The translations under genes were made by a program, and so were the position numbers. From Terriglobales bacterium (lineage in GTDB: Bacteria; Acidobacteriota; Terriglobia; Terriglobales; Acidobacteriaceae): a DNA stretch of 50,241 nucleotides. The stretch covers positions 1 through 50,241 of the forward strand of contig DATKKJ010000029.1 in assembly GCA_035543055.1 (NCBI GenBank). Reading direction: 5' to 3'. Below the pieces are notes generated by a model. That model was not told the origin of the DNA. It did not search any database and saw nothing but the letters and a program-made list of their open reading frames with translations. Below, one piece after another: positions 24,105 to 34,639 of this stretch (position 1 is its first letter; the number at the start of each line of letters is the position of its first letter).

Positions 24105-26150
24105 CTATCGTGCGGCGGCGAGTGTTTTCTCTGGTGTCCGTCTCTTGATCCCCATAAGAGCGACAGCTCTCTTGGCGATGTGCTCAGCGCTGACCTCGAA
24201 CTCCTTGATCAGCTCCCAGGGCGCGCCGCTGTCGCCGAAGCGGTCCTTCACCCCGATGGCGCCGGTGATGTACGGCACACCGTAGAGCTCCTCACTCTCG
24301 GTGAGCACGCCGCTGACCCGCCAGGCCAGCGCGCCGATCTGGTGCTCTTCGGCGGTGATCACCACGCCGGTCTCGCGCGCCGCGCGGATGATGGCGGCCA
24401 CGTCGATCGGCTTCAGCGTGTGCAGGTTCACGACGCGCGTCTCATAGCCGAAATCCTGCTTGAGGATGTAGGCGGCGCGCATCGCCTCGGGCACCATGGG
24501 GCCGCAGGCGATGATGGAGAGGTCCTCGCGCTCGTTGTCGTAGTCAGCGGCAAGCACGGTCTCAAAGGCGTCGATGAATTTCTCCGCCTCGCGCCGCAGG
24601 CGGATGACATTCGCCTTGCCGAAGGCGAACGGCGTCTTCTCGTCGGTGACGACCGGCGTAGCCTCGCGGGCGAAGCGGACATACTTCGGCCCCGTGTGCT
24701 TCAGCAGCAGGTAGTCGGTGGCCTTGCGGGTCTCGATGATGTCGCAAGGCACGCACACCGCCATATTGGGCAGGCCTTCCATGGCGAACAGGTCTTCCAG
24801 CGCCTGGTGAGTGGCGCCGTCCGGCCCCACCGAGACCCCACCGTGCGCGCCCGCGATCAGCACATTGAAGTTGCCGTAGCAGACCGACGTGCGCACCTGG
24901 TCCAGGTTACGGGCGGCGGCAAAAGTAGCGTACGTGCCGAAGACCGGCAGCTTCCCTTCCCGCGCCAATCCGGCGGCCGCGGCGGTCGCCGACTGCTCCG
25001 CGATGCCCATCGAGATCCAGCGGTTCTTCCGCTCGGGATTCTTGGCGTAGAACTCGCTGATGGTGATGGAGCCGGAAATGTCGAGTCCCAGCCCGACCAC
25101 CCGCTCGTCGCCGCCGTGGGCGGCCAGCGATTGCCCGAAGCCCAGGCGCGTCGGCTTCATCTCGGCCTTCATCCGGCTGTCGGAGTTCCACCAGTAATCG
25201 CGGCTGAAGCGGGGCATCTTGGCCGCCAGCTTCTTTTCCACCTCGGCTTGATACGCGGCCGCCTTCTGCAGCAGCTCCGTGTAGGGGACCTTGTCAACAA
25301 GCCCGAGTTCGGTCAGGCCCTTGATCATCTCCTCCTGGTTAGGCGCCTTGCCGTGCCAGCCGGCGACGTTCTCGCAGAAGCTCACGCCCTTGCCCTTGAT
25401 GGTGTCGGCGATGATCAGCAGTGGCCGCTCGCCCTGTAGTTTTCCTTTCTCCAGGGCGTCCACGACCTGGTCCATGTCGTGGCCGTTGATGCGGGTAACA
25501 TCCCAGCCAAAAGCCTTGTACTTGGCGGCCAGCGGGTCGATGCTCATCACGTCGGAGACGAAGCCGTCGATCTGCAGGCGGTTGCAGTCGATGATGCCGA
25601 CCAGGTTGTTGAGCTTGTAGTGGCCGGCCTCCATGGCCGCTTCCCAGATCTGGCCTTCCTGCTGCTCGCCGTCGCCCATGATGCAGAAAGTGGTGTACTC
25701 GCGGTTGTCCAGCTTGGCGGCCAAGGCGATGCCGACGGCGATGCTCAGCCCCTGCCCCAGCGAGCCGGTCGAAGCTTCGACCCCAGGCAGCTTGAGCCAG
25801 TGCGGATGTCCCTGGAACGGCGAATACAGCTTGCGCAGCGTGACCACGTCTTCCTTGGGGAAGTAGCCGGCAAAGCCGAGGCCGAGGTACAGGCTCGGCG
25901 CCTTGTGCCCGGTGGACCATATGACGCGGTCGCGCTCGGGCCAATCCGGATCTTGGGGATCGTGGTTGGCGACCTTCAGGTACAGCGCTGCGGCGATGTC
26001 CATGATGGACAGCGTGCCTCCGGCATGTCCGGAGCCGGCGGCGCACAGGGCCACCAGATCGTAGCCGCGCATCAGGTTGGCAGCCTCCGCCAGTTCGCTC
26101 ACACTGTAGTCCCGAATCTTCTTGCCGGTCTTGGAGTTGATCAGAGCCAT
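24105..26150 (-). CDS. tkt: Transketolase
   Basis: 681 residues from the ATG at 26150 (AGGGAG upstream); the in-frame extension upstream is not conserved-looking. Thiamine-diphosphate enzyme moving two-carbon units in the pentose phosphate pathway. SGHAGGTLSIMD (about 40-51) and the TPP/metal motif GDGEQQEGQIWEA (159-171) are in the N-terminal domain. The middle domain has the catalytic-type glutamate in GIAEQSATA (E384), and the C-terminal fold follows (residues about 540-681). Both halves are fused, the usual full-length form. It is a single transcription unit with its own terminator. Confidence 0.93.
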   Translation of the reverse strand: MALINSKTGKKIRDYSVSELAEAANLMRGYDLVALCAAGSGHAGGTLSIMDIAAALYLKVANHDPQDPDWPERDRVIWSTGHKAPSLYLGLGFAGYFPKEDVVTLRKLYSPFQGHPHWLKLPGVEASTGSLGQGLSIAVGIALAAKLDNREYTTFCIMGDGEQQEGQIWEAAMEAGHYKLNNLVGIIDCNRLQIDGFVSDVMSIDPLAAKYKAFGWDVTRINGHDMDQVVDALEKGKLQGERPLLIIADTIKGKGVSFCENVAGWHGKAPNQEEMIKGLTELGLVDKVPYTELLQKAAAYQAEVEKKLAAKMPRFSRDYWWNSDSRMKAEMKPTRLGFGQSLAAHGGDERVVGLGLDISGSITISEFYAKNPERKNRWISMGIAEQSATAAAAGLAREGKLPVFGTYATFAAARNLDQVRTSVCYGNFNVLIAGAHGGVSVGPDGATHQALEDLFAMEGLPNMAVCVPCDIIETRKATDYLLLKHTGPKYVRFAREATPVVTDEKTPFAFGKANVIRLRREAEKFIDAFETVLAADYDNEREDLSIIACGPMVPEAMRAAYILKQDFGYETRVVNLHTLKPIDVAAIIRAARETGVVITAEEHQIGALAWRVSGVLTESEELYGVPYITGAIGVKDRFGDSGAPWELIKEFEVSAEHIAKRAVALMGIKRRTPEKTLAAAR

Positions 26151-26272
26151 AGGTCTCCCTCGGCGGCAGTTTTCGCCGTTGGCCCTAGTCTTCGCCCCCG
26201 GGCGGGCCTTCGGCAGTGATGGCACACACAAGGGTTTGTGACGGGCGAACGGGAGGGCAATGGTGGAGGGAG

Positions 26273-26743
26273 CTACAGCCCGCAGTTCTTCACGTTCGTC
26301 GGCTGACGGAACTTGCGCATGTGGATCTCGGTGCCGCCGCGCTTGTACTCCACGCGGTCCATGAGCTGATTGATCAGGAACACTCCGCGGCCATGCTCGG
26401 AGAACACATTCTCGCCCACCACCGGATTAGGCAAGGTTTGGGGATCGAAGCCTTCCCCGGGATCGCGCACCACCACCAGCATGCCGTGCACGTCGTCACA
26501 GGCTACGCAGCACTCGATGGTGCGGCGGGGATCGTTGCCGGCCCCGTGGACGATGGCGTTGGCCAGCGCCTCCCGCATCGCCAGCTCCACGTCCATTTCG
26601 TGGCCGCAGGCGCACTGCATGGCGGTCACGATGGCCATGAAGCCCTCGATCACGCCTCCCAGGCGGTTGACGTCGGCGGGAATGGTCATGTCCATCTTGA
26701 CCTTGAGGTTGTCGGCATAGAACTCGCAGGTGGGCAGCGCCAT
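26273..26743 (-). CDS. RsbW-like serine kinase / anti-sigma ATPase (HATPase_c)
   Basis: 156 residues from the ATG at 26743 (GGGAGG upstream). This is the GHKL ATPase fold of anti-sigma kinases: N-box in MREALANAIVHG (E58, N62), G1 box in VVRDPGEGFD and G2 box in SEHGRGVFLINQLMD. In partner-switching systems such kinases phosphorylate an anti-sigma antagonist and are opposed by PP2C phosphatases. No antagonist or sigma gene is adjacent, but a GAF-PP2C phosphatase lies at 34802-36058. Whether the two work together is inference. Confidence 0.8.
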   Translation of the reverse strand: MALPTCEFYADNLKVKMDMTIPADVNRLGGVIEGFMAIVTAMQCACGHEMDVELAMREALANAIVHGAGNDPRRTIECCVACDDVHGMLVVVRDPGEGFDPQTLPNPVVGENVFSEHGRGVFLINQLMDRVEYKRGGTEIHMRKFRQPTNVKNCGL

Positions 26744-26836
26744 GAGAAGCCTCCCGGGGCGTACCGTCATTCTACGACCCCAGGCGGCCGGCACAATCCC
26801 TTGTGATGCATGTCACATTGCGATGTTCATCCGCCG

Positions 26837-26864
26837 TTGACATCGCGCCCCGGTAGCGTATACT
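26837..26864 (+). promoter_or_regulatory. Strong promoter for the metYX leader
   Basis: TTGACA (26837-26842), 16-base spacer, TATACT (26859-26864): one mismatch from the sigma-70 consensus. The expected start point (7-8 bases past the -10) coincides with the A of the leader ATG at 26872, so the leader transcript is probably leaderless. Confidence 0.8.
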
Positions 26865-26871
26865 GGCGGCC

Positions 26872-26958
26872 ATGTTCTTCGAGGCCCACAACACCATTAT
26901 GGCCATGTGCATGATTTGCATGTGCGGCCGTGGTCTGTGGGCAGCCTCGAAGGAATGA
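26872..26958 (+). CDS. Met/Cys-rich leader peptide of metYX (28 residues)
   Basis: ATG at 26872, 28 codons, TGA at 26956-26958. Residues 10-18 read MAMCMICMC: four Met and three Cys in nine codons, which is exceptional against the rarity of both residues. The ATG has no ribosome site, and the promoter puts the 5' end at the ATG itself. A 12-bp intrinsic terminator follows 32 bases after the stop, then metY. This matches the logic of amino-acid leader peptides (trp, his, leu), here reading methionyl- and cysteinyl-tRNA supply for enzymes that make homocysteine and methionine. The function is inferred from arrangement; I know of leaderless poly-Cys leader ORFs in mycobacteria but not of this type in Acidobacteriota. 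Confidence 0.8.
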   Translation: MFFEAHNTIMAMCMICMCGRGLWAASKE

Positions 26959-26963
26959 AGTAA

Positions 26964-28394
<1,431 letters not shown>

Positions 28395-28396
28395 CC

Positions 28397-29521
28397 ATGG
28401 CCAACGTCCTTCCGACATTCGAGGGCGACGTCGTCCTGCGCGAAAAGCCATTCGTGCTCGACGGCGGCGCCCAGCTGTCTTCCGTCAAGCTGCATTACGC
28501 GGTGTATGGCGATCCGGCCCGCGCTTCCGTCGTGCTGGTCTGTCACGCTTTGTCCGGCTCGGCGCGGGCGGCGGAGTGGTGGCCGCAGCTCTACGCTGCC
28601 GGCGGGCCGCTGCAACCGTTCGCCTCCCTCTGCTTCAACATACTCGGATCGTGTTACGGATCGACCGGGCCGACTTCGGTGGACCCCGCGACCGAGAAGC
28701 CCTATGGCCCGGAGTTCCCCCCGGTCACCATCGCCGACATCGTGCGCGCCCAGGCGTCGGCGCTCGATTCCCTGGGGATCGACCGGCTGCACGCCGTAGT
28801 GGGCGCCTCCATCGGTGGCATGCAGGCGCTGCAATGGGCCATCGACTTCCCCGACCGGGTGGAGCGCTGCATCGCCATCGGAGCAGCCCCGCTCTCCGCC
28901 ATGGGCCTGGCCTTCAACCACCTGCAGCGCGAGGCCATCCGCCTGGATCCCGAGTGGCAGGGCGGCCGATACCAGCGCCAGCCGGCCAGAGGCCTCGGCT
29001 TGGCGCGGTCTCTCGCCATGTGTACGTACAAGTCCGCGCAGCTCTACGAAGAGCGGCACGGGCGGCGGCCGAACCACGGCGAAGATCCTTACCGTTCGCT
29101 CTACGACCGCTTCGATGTGGCCGGATACCTCGACCATCAGGGCGAGAAGCTGGTGGCCCGCTTCGACGCCAACGCGTATCTCGTGATCTCGAAGGCCATG
29201 GACACCTTCGATCCCCTGCGTGGCTACGCCTCTGAGCAGGCGGCGTTCGGCCGCATCCGCGCCCACACCACGCTGGTCGGCATCAGCAGCGACTGGCTAT
29301 TCCCCGCCGCCGATGTCTGGTCGGTGGCCCAGCGCATCCGCTCTGCCGGCGCCCGCTGCGAATGCGCGGAGATCGACAGCGGGCACGGCCACGACGGATT
29401 CCTTGCCGACGCCCACCTGCTCGAACCCATTCTCAGGAATGCGCTCGGGGCGGAGCGGTCACGGGCCACGGCCACTGCCCATACCCCTTCCAAGGAGCTG
29501 CGCGATGGAACCGTTGGTTGA
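28397..29521 (+). CDS. metX: Homoserine O-acetyltransferase MetX
   Basis: 374 residues. Alpha/beta-hydrolase-fold enzyme that activates homoserine with acetyl-CoA and supplies the substrate of MetY, encoded immediately upstream. The nucleophile elbow is GASIGGMQALQW (S138). Other family blocks are VCHALSGSARAAEWW, NILGSCYGSTGPTS, the Asp in SSDWLFPAADVW and the catalytic His region DSGHGHDGFLAD. The ATG at 28397 comes two bases after the metY TAG with GGGGAT upstream. The extreme C-terminus past about residue 350 is not conserved-looking. Some homologues use succinyl-CoA; which acyl group is used cannot be decided here. Confidence 0.93.
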   Translation: MANVLPTFEGDVVLREKPFVLDGGAQLSSVKLHYAVYGDPARASVVLVCHALSGSARAAEWWPQLYAAGGPLQPFASLCFNILGSCYGSTGPTSVDPATEKPYGPEFPPVTIADIVRAQASALDSLGIDRLHAVVGASIGGMQALQWAIDFPDRVERCIAIGAAPLSAMGLAFNHLQREAIRLDPEWQGGRYQRQPARGLGLARSLAMCTYKSAQLYEERHGRRPNHGEDPYRSLYDRFDVAGYLDHQGEKLVARFDANAYLVISKAMDTFDPLRGYASEQAAFGRIRAHTTLVGISSDWLFPAADVWSVAQRIRSAGARCECAEIDSGHGHDGFLADAHLLEPILRNALGAERSRATATAHTPSKELRDGTVG

Positions 29522-29576
29522 CCGTCGGTGCGATCGTCACCGGGGGCGCCGTGCTGTGCGGGTGAGCTTCAGCCAG

Positions 29577-29664
29577 TGTCATCCCGAACGCCTTTAGGCG
29601 TGAGGGACCTGCTTTGTCGTCGAGAACAGCAGGTCCCTCAGGGCTAGAGCCCTTCGGGATAACA
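29577..29664. repeat. Long nested hairpin between convergent metX and M20 genes
   Basis: Outer arms GTCATCCCGAA (29578-29588) and TTCGGGATAAC (29653-29663) surround a perfect inner stem, TGAGGGACCTGCT (29601-29613) with AGCAGGTCCCTCA (29628-29640). The ATCCCGAA / TTCGGGAT core and the AGGCGTGAGGGACCTGC unit resemble the other dispersed elements of this window. It could stop transcription from both sides. Confidence 0.7.
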
Positions 29665-29669
29665 CAGTC

Positions 29670-31172
29670 TCAGATCGACGCCACCTCATAGAGATACTCG
29701 ACGAAGGAGCCTACTGCCCCGTCAATTCCCTGCACTGCTTTGTTGGTGGATTCGATCACGAAATACTCGTCGGGCGCGTGCGCTCCGCTGCCATGTCCCA
29801 GGCCAAAGTGTCCCGCCGGCAGGTGCAGCGGCGCGCCGGTGAATACGAATCCCGGCCAGGAGCCGGCGCCGCGCGGCATGAGAATGGGCTCGATGCCCGC
29901 TCGCCGATAGACCGCAGTCTCGGCCCGGATGACCGCTGCGTCAGGCGGAGTGCTGGTCGGGTCGTAGCCCCCGGTCATGTTGACCTCGATGTCGCCGAAG
30001 CCGTGCTTCGCCAGGTGCGCCTTCAGAGCGGCGAGCGCCTCGGACGCGGTCATGTCTGGCACCAGCCGCAGGTCGAGCTTGGCCACGGCCCTGTGCGGCA
30101 GGATCGTCTTCCCGCCCGGCCCGGTGTAGCCGCCGACCAATCCCTCGATGTTCACCGTGGGACGCGACATCAGCTGCTCCAGCGCTCGCTGGAAGTCTGC
30201 GTCATACATCCAGTGTTTCAGCCCCAACTGCCGCATCATGATCTTCTCGTCGAACCGGCGGGCCGCATCGGCGATCATGGTTTTTTCCGCCGCGGACAGC
30301 GGCCGCGCCTTGGCGGCTAGGCCCTCGATGGCGGGAGTGTTGCCGTCTTCCGACACCAGGGTATGTAGCGCCTGCACCAGGTGCCAGGCCGGGCTGTCCA
30401 CGGTCGCTTTCAGGGACGAGTGGATGTCGTGGCTGGGCCCGCGCCCCCAGCGCTCGCCGCTGGAGACCAGTTCCACCTCGATGATGCCTTTGGCTCCGAG
30501 CACGATCTCCACCTTGCCGTCGAGTTCCTGCGAAGCCGACGGCATCATGATGCCCATGCACTTGCTCAAGGCCGACAGCACCTCCGGCTTGCGCACCACC
30601 TGGGGAAAATGGGGCGAGCCGATCTCCTCCTCGCCCTCGGCGACCAGCACCAGGTTCACCGGCAGGTTGCGGCCCGCGCCGCGGATGGCGTGCAGCGCCG
30701 CCAGCATCGCCGCCTCCGGCCCTTTCTGGTTCACCGCCCCGCGCCCCACCACGACCTTCCCCACGCCGGGCTTGTCCACCAGCCGGGCCTCCCACGGCGG
30801 CGAGCTCCACTCTGCGGGGTCCACCTGCTTGACGTCGTACATGAAGTAGAGCCCCAGGCTGCGCGGCGCGCCGGCATCCAGGGTCGCGAAGAGGCCGGGC
30901 TGGCCGTCAGTGGGCATCCTGGCGACCTGATTGAATCCGGCATCGCGCAGCATGCGCATGAAGAGGTCGCAGCCTTCGCTCACCCCGCGGTTCTCGGCCG
31001 CGATGGAGGGCTGCCGGATCCATTCCTGGAGGCGCTGCACCGATTCGTCGTGCCGTTTCGCGATCTCCGCCTTGATGGCATCGAGTTCGCCCTGAGCCGC
31101 CGGGGTGTAGCGCGACAATGCGAGCGCCGCCGCGCCGGCTGCGGTTCCTTGCAGAAAAGTCCGTCGGTCCAT
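29670..31172 (-). CDS. Tat-exported M20-family hydrolase with altered metal site
   Basis: 500 residues. The N-terminus MDRRTFLQGTAAGAAALAL is a twin-arginine signal. The rest aligns by eye with M20 dipeptidases: catalytic region, then a lid domain (about 225-400) and a C-terminal GHGSGAHAPDE (H465). But the first metal-ligand motif, normally GHYDV, reads FMYDV (M111 in place of His). The bridging-Asp motif, normally TDDKGP, reads VNQKGP (N148), and the SDNYW-like region is replaced by MMPSASQ. The general-base glutamates are kept in AEGEEEIGSPH (179-183). So the fold is clear, while canonical two-zinc peptidase activity is doubtful. Confidence 0.85.
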   Translation of the reverse strand: MDRRTFLQGTAAGAAALALSRYTPAAQGELDAIKAEIAKRHDESVQRLQEWIRQPSIAAENRGVSEGCDLFMRMLRDAGFNQVARMPTDGQPGLFATLDAGAPRSLGLYFMYDVKQVDPAEWSSPPWEARLVDKPGVGKVVVGRGAVNQKGPEAAMLAALHAIRGAGRNLPVNLVLVAEGEEEIGSPHFPQVVRKPEVLSALSKCMGIMMPSASQELDGKVEIVLGAKGIIEVELVSSGERWGRGPSHDIHSSLKATVDSPAWHLVQALHTLVSEDGNTPAIEGLAAKARPLSAAEKTMIADAARRFDEKIMMRQLGLKHWMYDADFQRALEQLMSRPTVNIEGLVGGYTGPGGKTILPHRAVAKLDLRLVPDMTASEALAALKAHLAKHGFGDIEVNMTGGYDPTSTPPDAAVIRAETAVYRRAGIEPILMPRGAGSWPGFVFTGAPLHLPAGHFGLGHGSGAHAPDEYFVIESTNKAVQGIDGAVGSFVEYLYEVASI

Positions 31173-31276
31173 GGGCGGGGAGGATAGCAGGCGCGGACGA
31201 CGGTGTCAGCAGGGTGCCCTGCCCTTGTCTCGCCCGGGTTTGGCAAGACTTGGGTGGGCAAACCCCAGGGACGAGG

Positions 31277-33727
31277 TCAGTTCACATTGACCGTGATGGG
31301 CACGATGTGGACGTCGGCGTTGTTGACGCCCTGGAGCACGACCGCACCCGACTCCGGTGTGAAGCTTGGCGGTGGCGGTGGCGAAAACGAGCTGGAGCCG
31401 CCGCCGCAACCCGCCAGCATGGCTGCCAACAGCAGCAGGACAGCTCCAGTGAGAAACAGCGCGCGCGTCGCCGCTTTGTTCCGTTTGCGCCGTACGCCCG
31501 CGCCCAGCAGCAGGCCCACGACCAGAGTCCCGCCGCCCCAGCTCCAGGCGAAGTAGCTGGGCGTGGCTCCCAGCGGCAGCAGCTTTGCCGTGCTCGACGC
31601 CGTTATGGTGAAGGTGGCGTTGCCCGGCGGCGACATCGGACTGGGAGGGGTGCAGGTGACACCGGCCAGCGACGTGGACACGATGCAACTGAATGTCACT
31701 GGCCCGTTGAATGTGGTCCCCCCCAGCGTCACGGTCACCATCTGGGAAGTGCCGTGTGTGACGGTGATCGTCGACGATCCCCCATTGCTCATGGTGAAGT
31801 CCGGCGGCGCCGGCGTGCTGGTGGTGCCGCTGGCCAGTTCCGAGATGAGGTTGTAGGCGTCCACTGTCCCCAAACCGGTGGCCAAGTCATAGCCGACGGT
31901 AGCGCTATAGCCGATCTGCCCGCTCTGCGGACAAGTGCCATTGTTGTTCAAGAACGCAAAGCCGGGGCTGCAAGGCACCGTATTGTCGCCGCTGGTGACG
32001 TCGTGGAAGGCGTCGGTGGAGTTGGCCGCCAATGCATACAGCATCGGGTTCACGTTCCCTTGGGGTCCACCCATCTTCTGGTTCAGCAGCGCCACCATGC
32101 CAGCAAAGGTCGGCGCCCCCGCCGAGGTTCCCCCGATCGCGTCCAACGTCGTATCCGACCGGCGGAACCCGTTGGTGCAGTCGGCGGGACTCTGGTTGCT
32201 GGCGCAGATCAGGTAGCCATCGTGGACGAAGGCCGCGGCCAGCGAGAGATCGGGGACGTCGCGCATTGTGTCGTTGGCATCCAGCATCGGTTGCCAGACC
32301 GGCTTGGAGTTCGGGACGCAGTTCTGTCCCTGGGCATCGCAGATCTGCAGCGTGCTCTTGCCGCCGCCTCCCCCCGCCAGCTGGCCTCCATTGGCTGTGG
32401 TCTCATTCCATGTCGTCTCCGGGATATAGGAGAGCGCGGAGCCGTTGAAGCTGTTGTTCGCCGAGGCCCAGAACTGGGAGGGCGTGTTCCCCTCATTGAA
32501 CATCGTCCCGCCGACGCCGGTCACAAAGGCACTGCTGGCGGGGAAATCCACGGCCAGGCCGTGGGTGGCGCTGGTGGCGGTGAACGACTCGCAGTCGCCC
32601 GCGCCGGTATCACCCGAGGGTCCGACGACGGTCTGGCCCTGCGAATTCGCTTGCTGGAACAGACCGGTGAAGGTGGTGATGTCGCTGGCCGTCCAGAACG
32701 ACTCGCAAGCGCCGTAGCTGATGCTGAGTACGGACGCGACGTTGTTGCTGATGGCGTACGCCATCGAATCGAATGCGCCGAGACTGGGCGCGTTTCCAGG
32801 GGTCACGAAGATGATGGTCGCTTTCCGCGCTACTGCCCCCGCCCACTCCACGTCCAGGTCCGCTTCTGCGATATCGTTGCTGTTGACCCCGGCCACGTAT
32901 CCCGGGATCTTCTGCACCACCGGCGCATTCGCCGGTAGCCCCGACAGGCTGCGGAAGGTGGCGATGTCCGGGAGCAGGATGTCGGTTTGTCCCATGACCG
33001 CCAGGGTCTGCCCGGTTCCGTCGATGCCCTGGTCATACAGTGGCTTCAGGTGGTAGATGGTCGCGAAATCGTCCGGAGTAAGGAAGTGGTTGCCGCTGAT
33101 GCTGGAGGTGAACTTCGGCTGTGGCCGGCGGACGGCCCGGGCCTTGGGACGGAAATCGTGCAGCCCGCGTATCCCCAGGGTCACATCGGCCAAGACCCGC
33201 GGAAGCGACGGGTCCGCGGCGTTGGCGAAATGGACCTCGCCGTTCACCGCGTAAGTGTGGATCTCGGCCCCAAATGCCGCCCGCACCTGCGCTGCGGTCC
33301 CGCTGAACGCGAGGTACGCCCGGCCTGCCGGCCGCTCGACGATGCTGAACCCCTGCGCCTGCAGCCACTGGGCCGTTTTCGCTATGTCCGCGTCGCTGAT
33401 CCCGAACCGGTCGGCGTACTGTTCCACCGTCAGCCACTTGTGATAGTTCGGCGAAGAGGGATCCTGCTGTTGCTCAAGCAGGGCGTCCAGTTCCGCCTGT
33501 TGCGCGGCAGTGCGGTTGAAGAACAGCGTGATCCGCGGCAACTGCAGCGCGTCGGCGACTTTACCGCGATCGAATCGCGCCTGAGCCAGGCGATGTACGT
33601 TCCCACGGAGCGGCGTCCTCGCTTCATCGATCTTGTCCGGGATGCGGCTCCTGGTCTGCGCTGGAGAGCCAGCCGCCACCAGGACGAGAAGAAAAACAAG
33701 GACCCACCGTCTCTTCATACTCGTCAT
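31277..33727 (-). CDS. S53 (sedolisin / pro-kumamolisin) protease with membrane tail
   Basis: 816 residues from the ATG at 33727 (AAGGA upstream). Signal peptide (about 5-23), pro-domain (about 30-195, with NYHKWLTVEQYADRFG), then the serine-carboxyl catalytic domain. The Glu-Asp pair is E288 and D292 (EADLD), the oxyanion Asp is D373 in PSGDTGAGDC, and the nucleophile is S535 in GGTSAGAPTFAG. A calcium-site-like DVTSGDN follows. After the protease comes an Ig-like beta domain, two hydrophobic segments separated by RRKRNK, and LLAAMLAGCGGGSSS with a Pro-rich end. Secreted acid proteases of this type degrade protein outside the cell; the tail suggests envelope attachment. Confidence 0.9.
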   Translation of the reverse strand: MTSMKRRWVLVFLLVLVAAGSPAQTRSRIPDKIDEARTPLRGNVHRLAQARFDRGKVADALQLPRITLFFNRTAAQQAELDALLEQQQDPSSPNYHKWLTVEQYADRFGISDADIAKTAQWLQAQGFSIVERPAGRAYLAFSGTAAQVRAAFGAEIHTYAVNGEVHFANAADPSLPRVLADVTLGIRGLHDFRPKARAVRRPQPKFTSSISGNHFLTPDDFATIYHLKPLYDQGIDGTGQTLAVMGQTDILLPDIATFRSLSGLPANAPVVQKIPGYVAGVNSNDIAEADLDVEWAGAVARKATIIFVTPGNAPSLGAFDSMAYAISNNVASVLSISYGACESFWTASDITTFTGLFQQANSQGQTVVGPSGDTGAGDCESFTATSATHGLAVDFPASSAFVTGVGGTMFNEGNTPSQFWASANNSFNGSALSYIPETTWNETTANGGQLAGGGGGKSTLQICDAQGQNCVPNSKPVWQPMLDANDTMRDVPDLSLAAAFVHDGYLICASNQSPADCTNGFRRSDTTLDAIGGTSAGAPTFAGMVALLNQKMGGPQGNVNPMLYALAANSTDAFHDVTSGDNTVPCSPGFAFLNNNGTCPQSGQIGYSATVGYDLATGLGTVDAYNLISELASGTTSTPAPPDFTMSNGGSSTITVTHGTSQMVTVTLGGTTFNGPVTFSCIVSTSLAGVTCTPPSPMSPPGNATFTITASSTAKLLPLGATPSYFAWSWGGGTLVVGLLLGAGVRRKRNKAATRALFLTGAVLLLLAAMLAGCGGGSSSFSPPPPPSFTPESGAVVLQGVNNADVHIVPITVNVN

Positions 33728-33951
33728 TTCCTTCCTTAGCCGGACAAACGGGGGGCACCGCCCCGAGAAGCGAGGTGTGCCCATGCGAAACACAATTCTT
33801 ATAACAAAGTTGCTGCTGTGGCAGGCGTTCTTAATATTGCCCGTTCCGAACCAGGAGAATGAACCGGAGCGCCGACCGGGACTGAGCCGACTGCGGATGA
33901 TAGAATCCAAGGGAGCGCTTCCCGCGCTTGCCTGCCGCGTTTCGTCTCACC

Positions 33952-34041
33952 GGAGAGATGGCCGAGTGGCTGAAGGCGCACGCTTGGAAAGCGTGTATAC
34001 GGGAAACCGTATCGAGGGTTCGAATCCCTCTCTCTCCGCCA
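33952..34041 (+). tRNA. tRNA-Ser (anticodon GGA)
   Basis: Acceptor arms GGAGAGA and TCTCTCC pair over seven bases. The anticodon is GGA at 33986-33988, flanked by CTT and AAG. A long variable arm (TATACGGGAAACCGTATC), typical of class II tRNAs, follows. The T-arm is GAGGGTTCGAATCCCTC, the discriminator is G and CCA is encoded. It reads UCC and UCU serine codons. The gap 33728-33951 to its left shows nothing else certain. Confidence 0.95.
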
Positions 34042-34049
34042 GCAATCCT

Positions 34050-34095
34050 CGCACCCCGAGGTCCTTCGCTGCGCTCAGGATTTCGCTGCGGGCTC
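34050..34095. repeat. Dispersed intergenic repeat fragment
   Basis: GAGGTCCTTCGCTGCGCTCAG and related bases match the GATCCTTCGNNGC(T/G)...CTCAG core seen at 7640-7670, 9250-9275 and 34716-34760. It lies between the tRNA and the bacterioferritin stop. Confidence 0.4.
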
Positions 34096-34122
34096 GCCGC
34101 GCTTATCACCCTGCGCGAAACG

Positions 34123-34599
34123 TCACTCGTCGTCGTGCAGCTGGGCGGCGAGATAGTTCTCGATGCCCATCTCCTCGATGGCGTGCAGTTGGGCCTCCAG
34201 CCAGTCGATGTGCTCTTCCTCGTCCACCAGGATGTGCTCGAAGAGCTCGCGCGAGCCGCCATCCTTCAGCTTGTCGCACTCGAGGATGAAGTTGTTGAGG
34301 CGCTTGACCGCGTCGTATTCGAGCTGGACGTCGTTCTTGAACTGCTGCTCGACCGTCTGCCCGATGTTGATCTTGAAGTAGTCGCTCATGTTGGGCGTGC
34401 CGTCGAGGTACAGGATGCGCTCCATGAGCTGCTCGGCGTGCTTCATCTCCTCGATGGATTCCTTGCGAGTGTGCTTGGCCAGGCGCTCGTACTTCCAGTT
34501 CTCCAGCATCTCGGCGTGGAGGAAGTATTGGTTGATGGCGGTCAGCTCCGCTTTCAGCACCTCGTTCAGCATCGCGATGACTTTGCTATCGCCTTTCAC
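34123..34599 (-). CDS. bfr: Bacterioferritin
   Basis: 158 residues from the GTG at 34599 (AAAGGA upstream), matching the 158-residue E. coli protein; longer in-frame starts are not supported. It forms 24-mer iron-storage shells. The haem-ligand methionine is present as M52 in EEMKHAE, and the ferroxidase ligands E18, E51, H54, E94, E127 and H130 are all at the family positions. The residues around [14 protein letters not shown] and [11 protein letters not shown] are typical. It is the only gene in its unit; repeats lie on both sides. Confidence 0.95.
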   Translation of the reverse strand: MKGDSKVIAMLNEVLKAELTAINQYFLHAEMLENWKYERLAKHTRKESIEEMKHAEQLMERILYLDGTPNMSDYFKINIGQTVEQQFKNDVQLEYDAVKRLNNFILECDKLKDGGSRELFEHILVDEEEHIDWLEAQLHAIEEMGIENYLAAQLHDDE

Positions 34600-34639
34600 G
34601 GGCAGCGTCCTTTCGTAGGGAGATGAGGGGCGGATAAGG

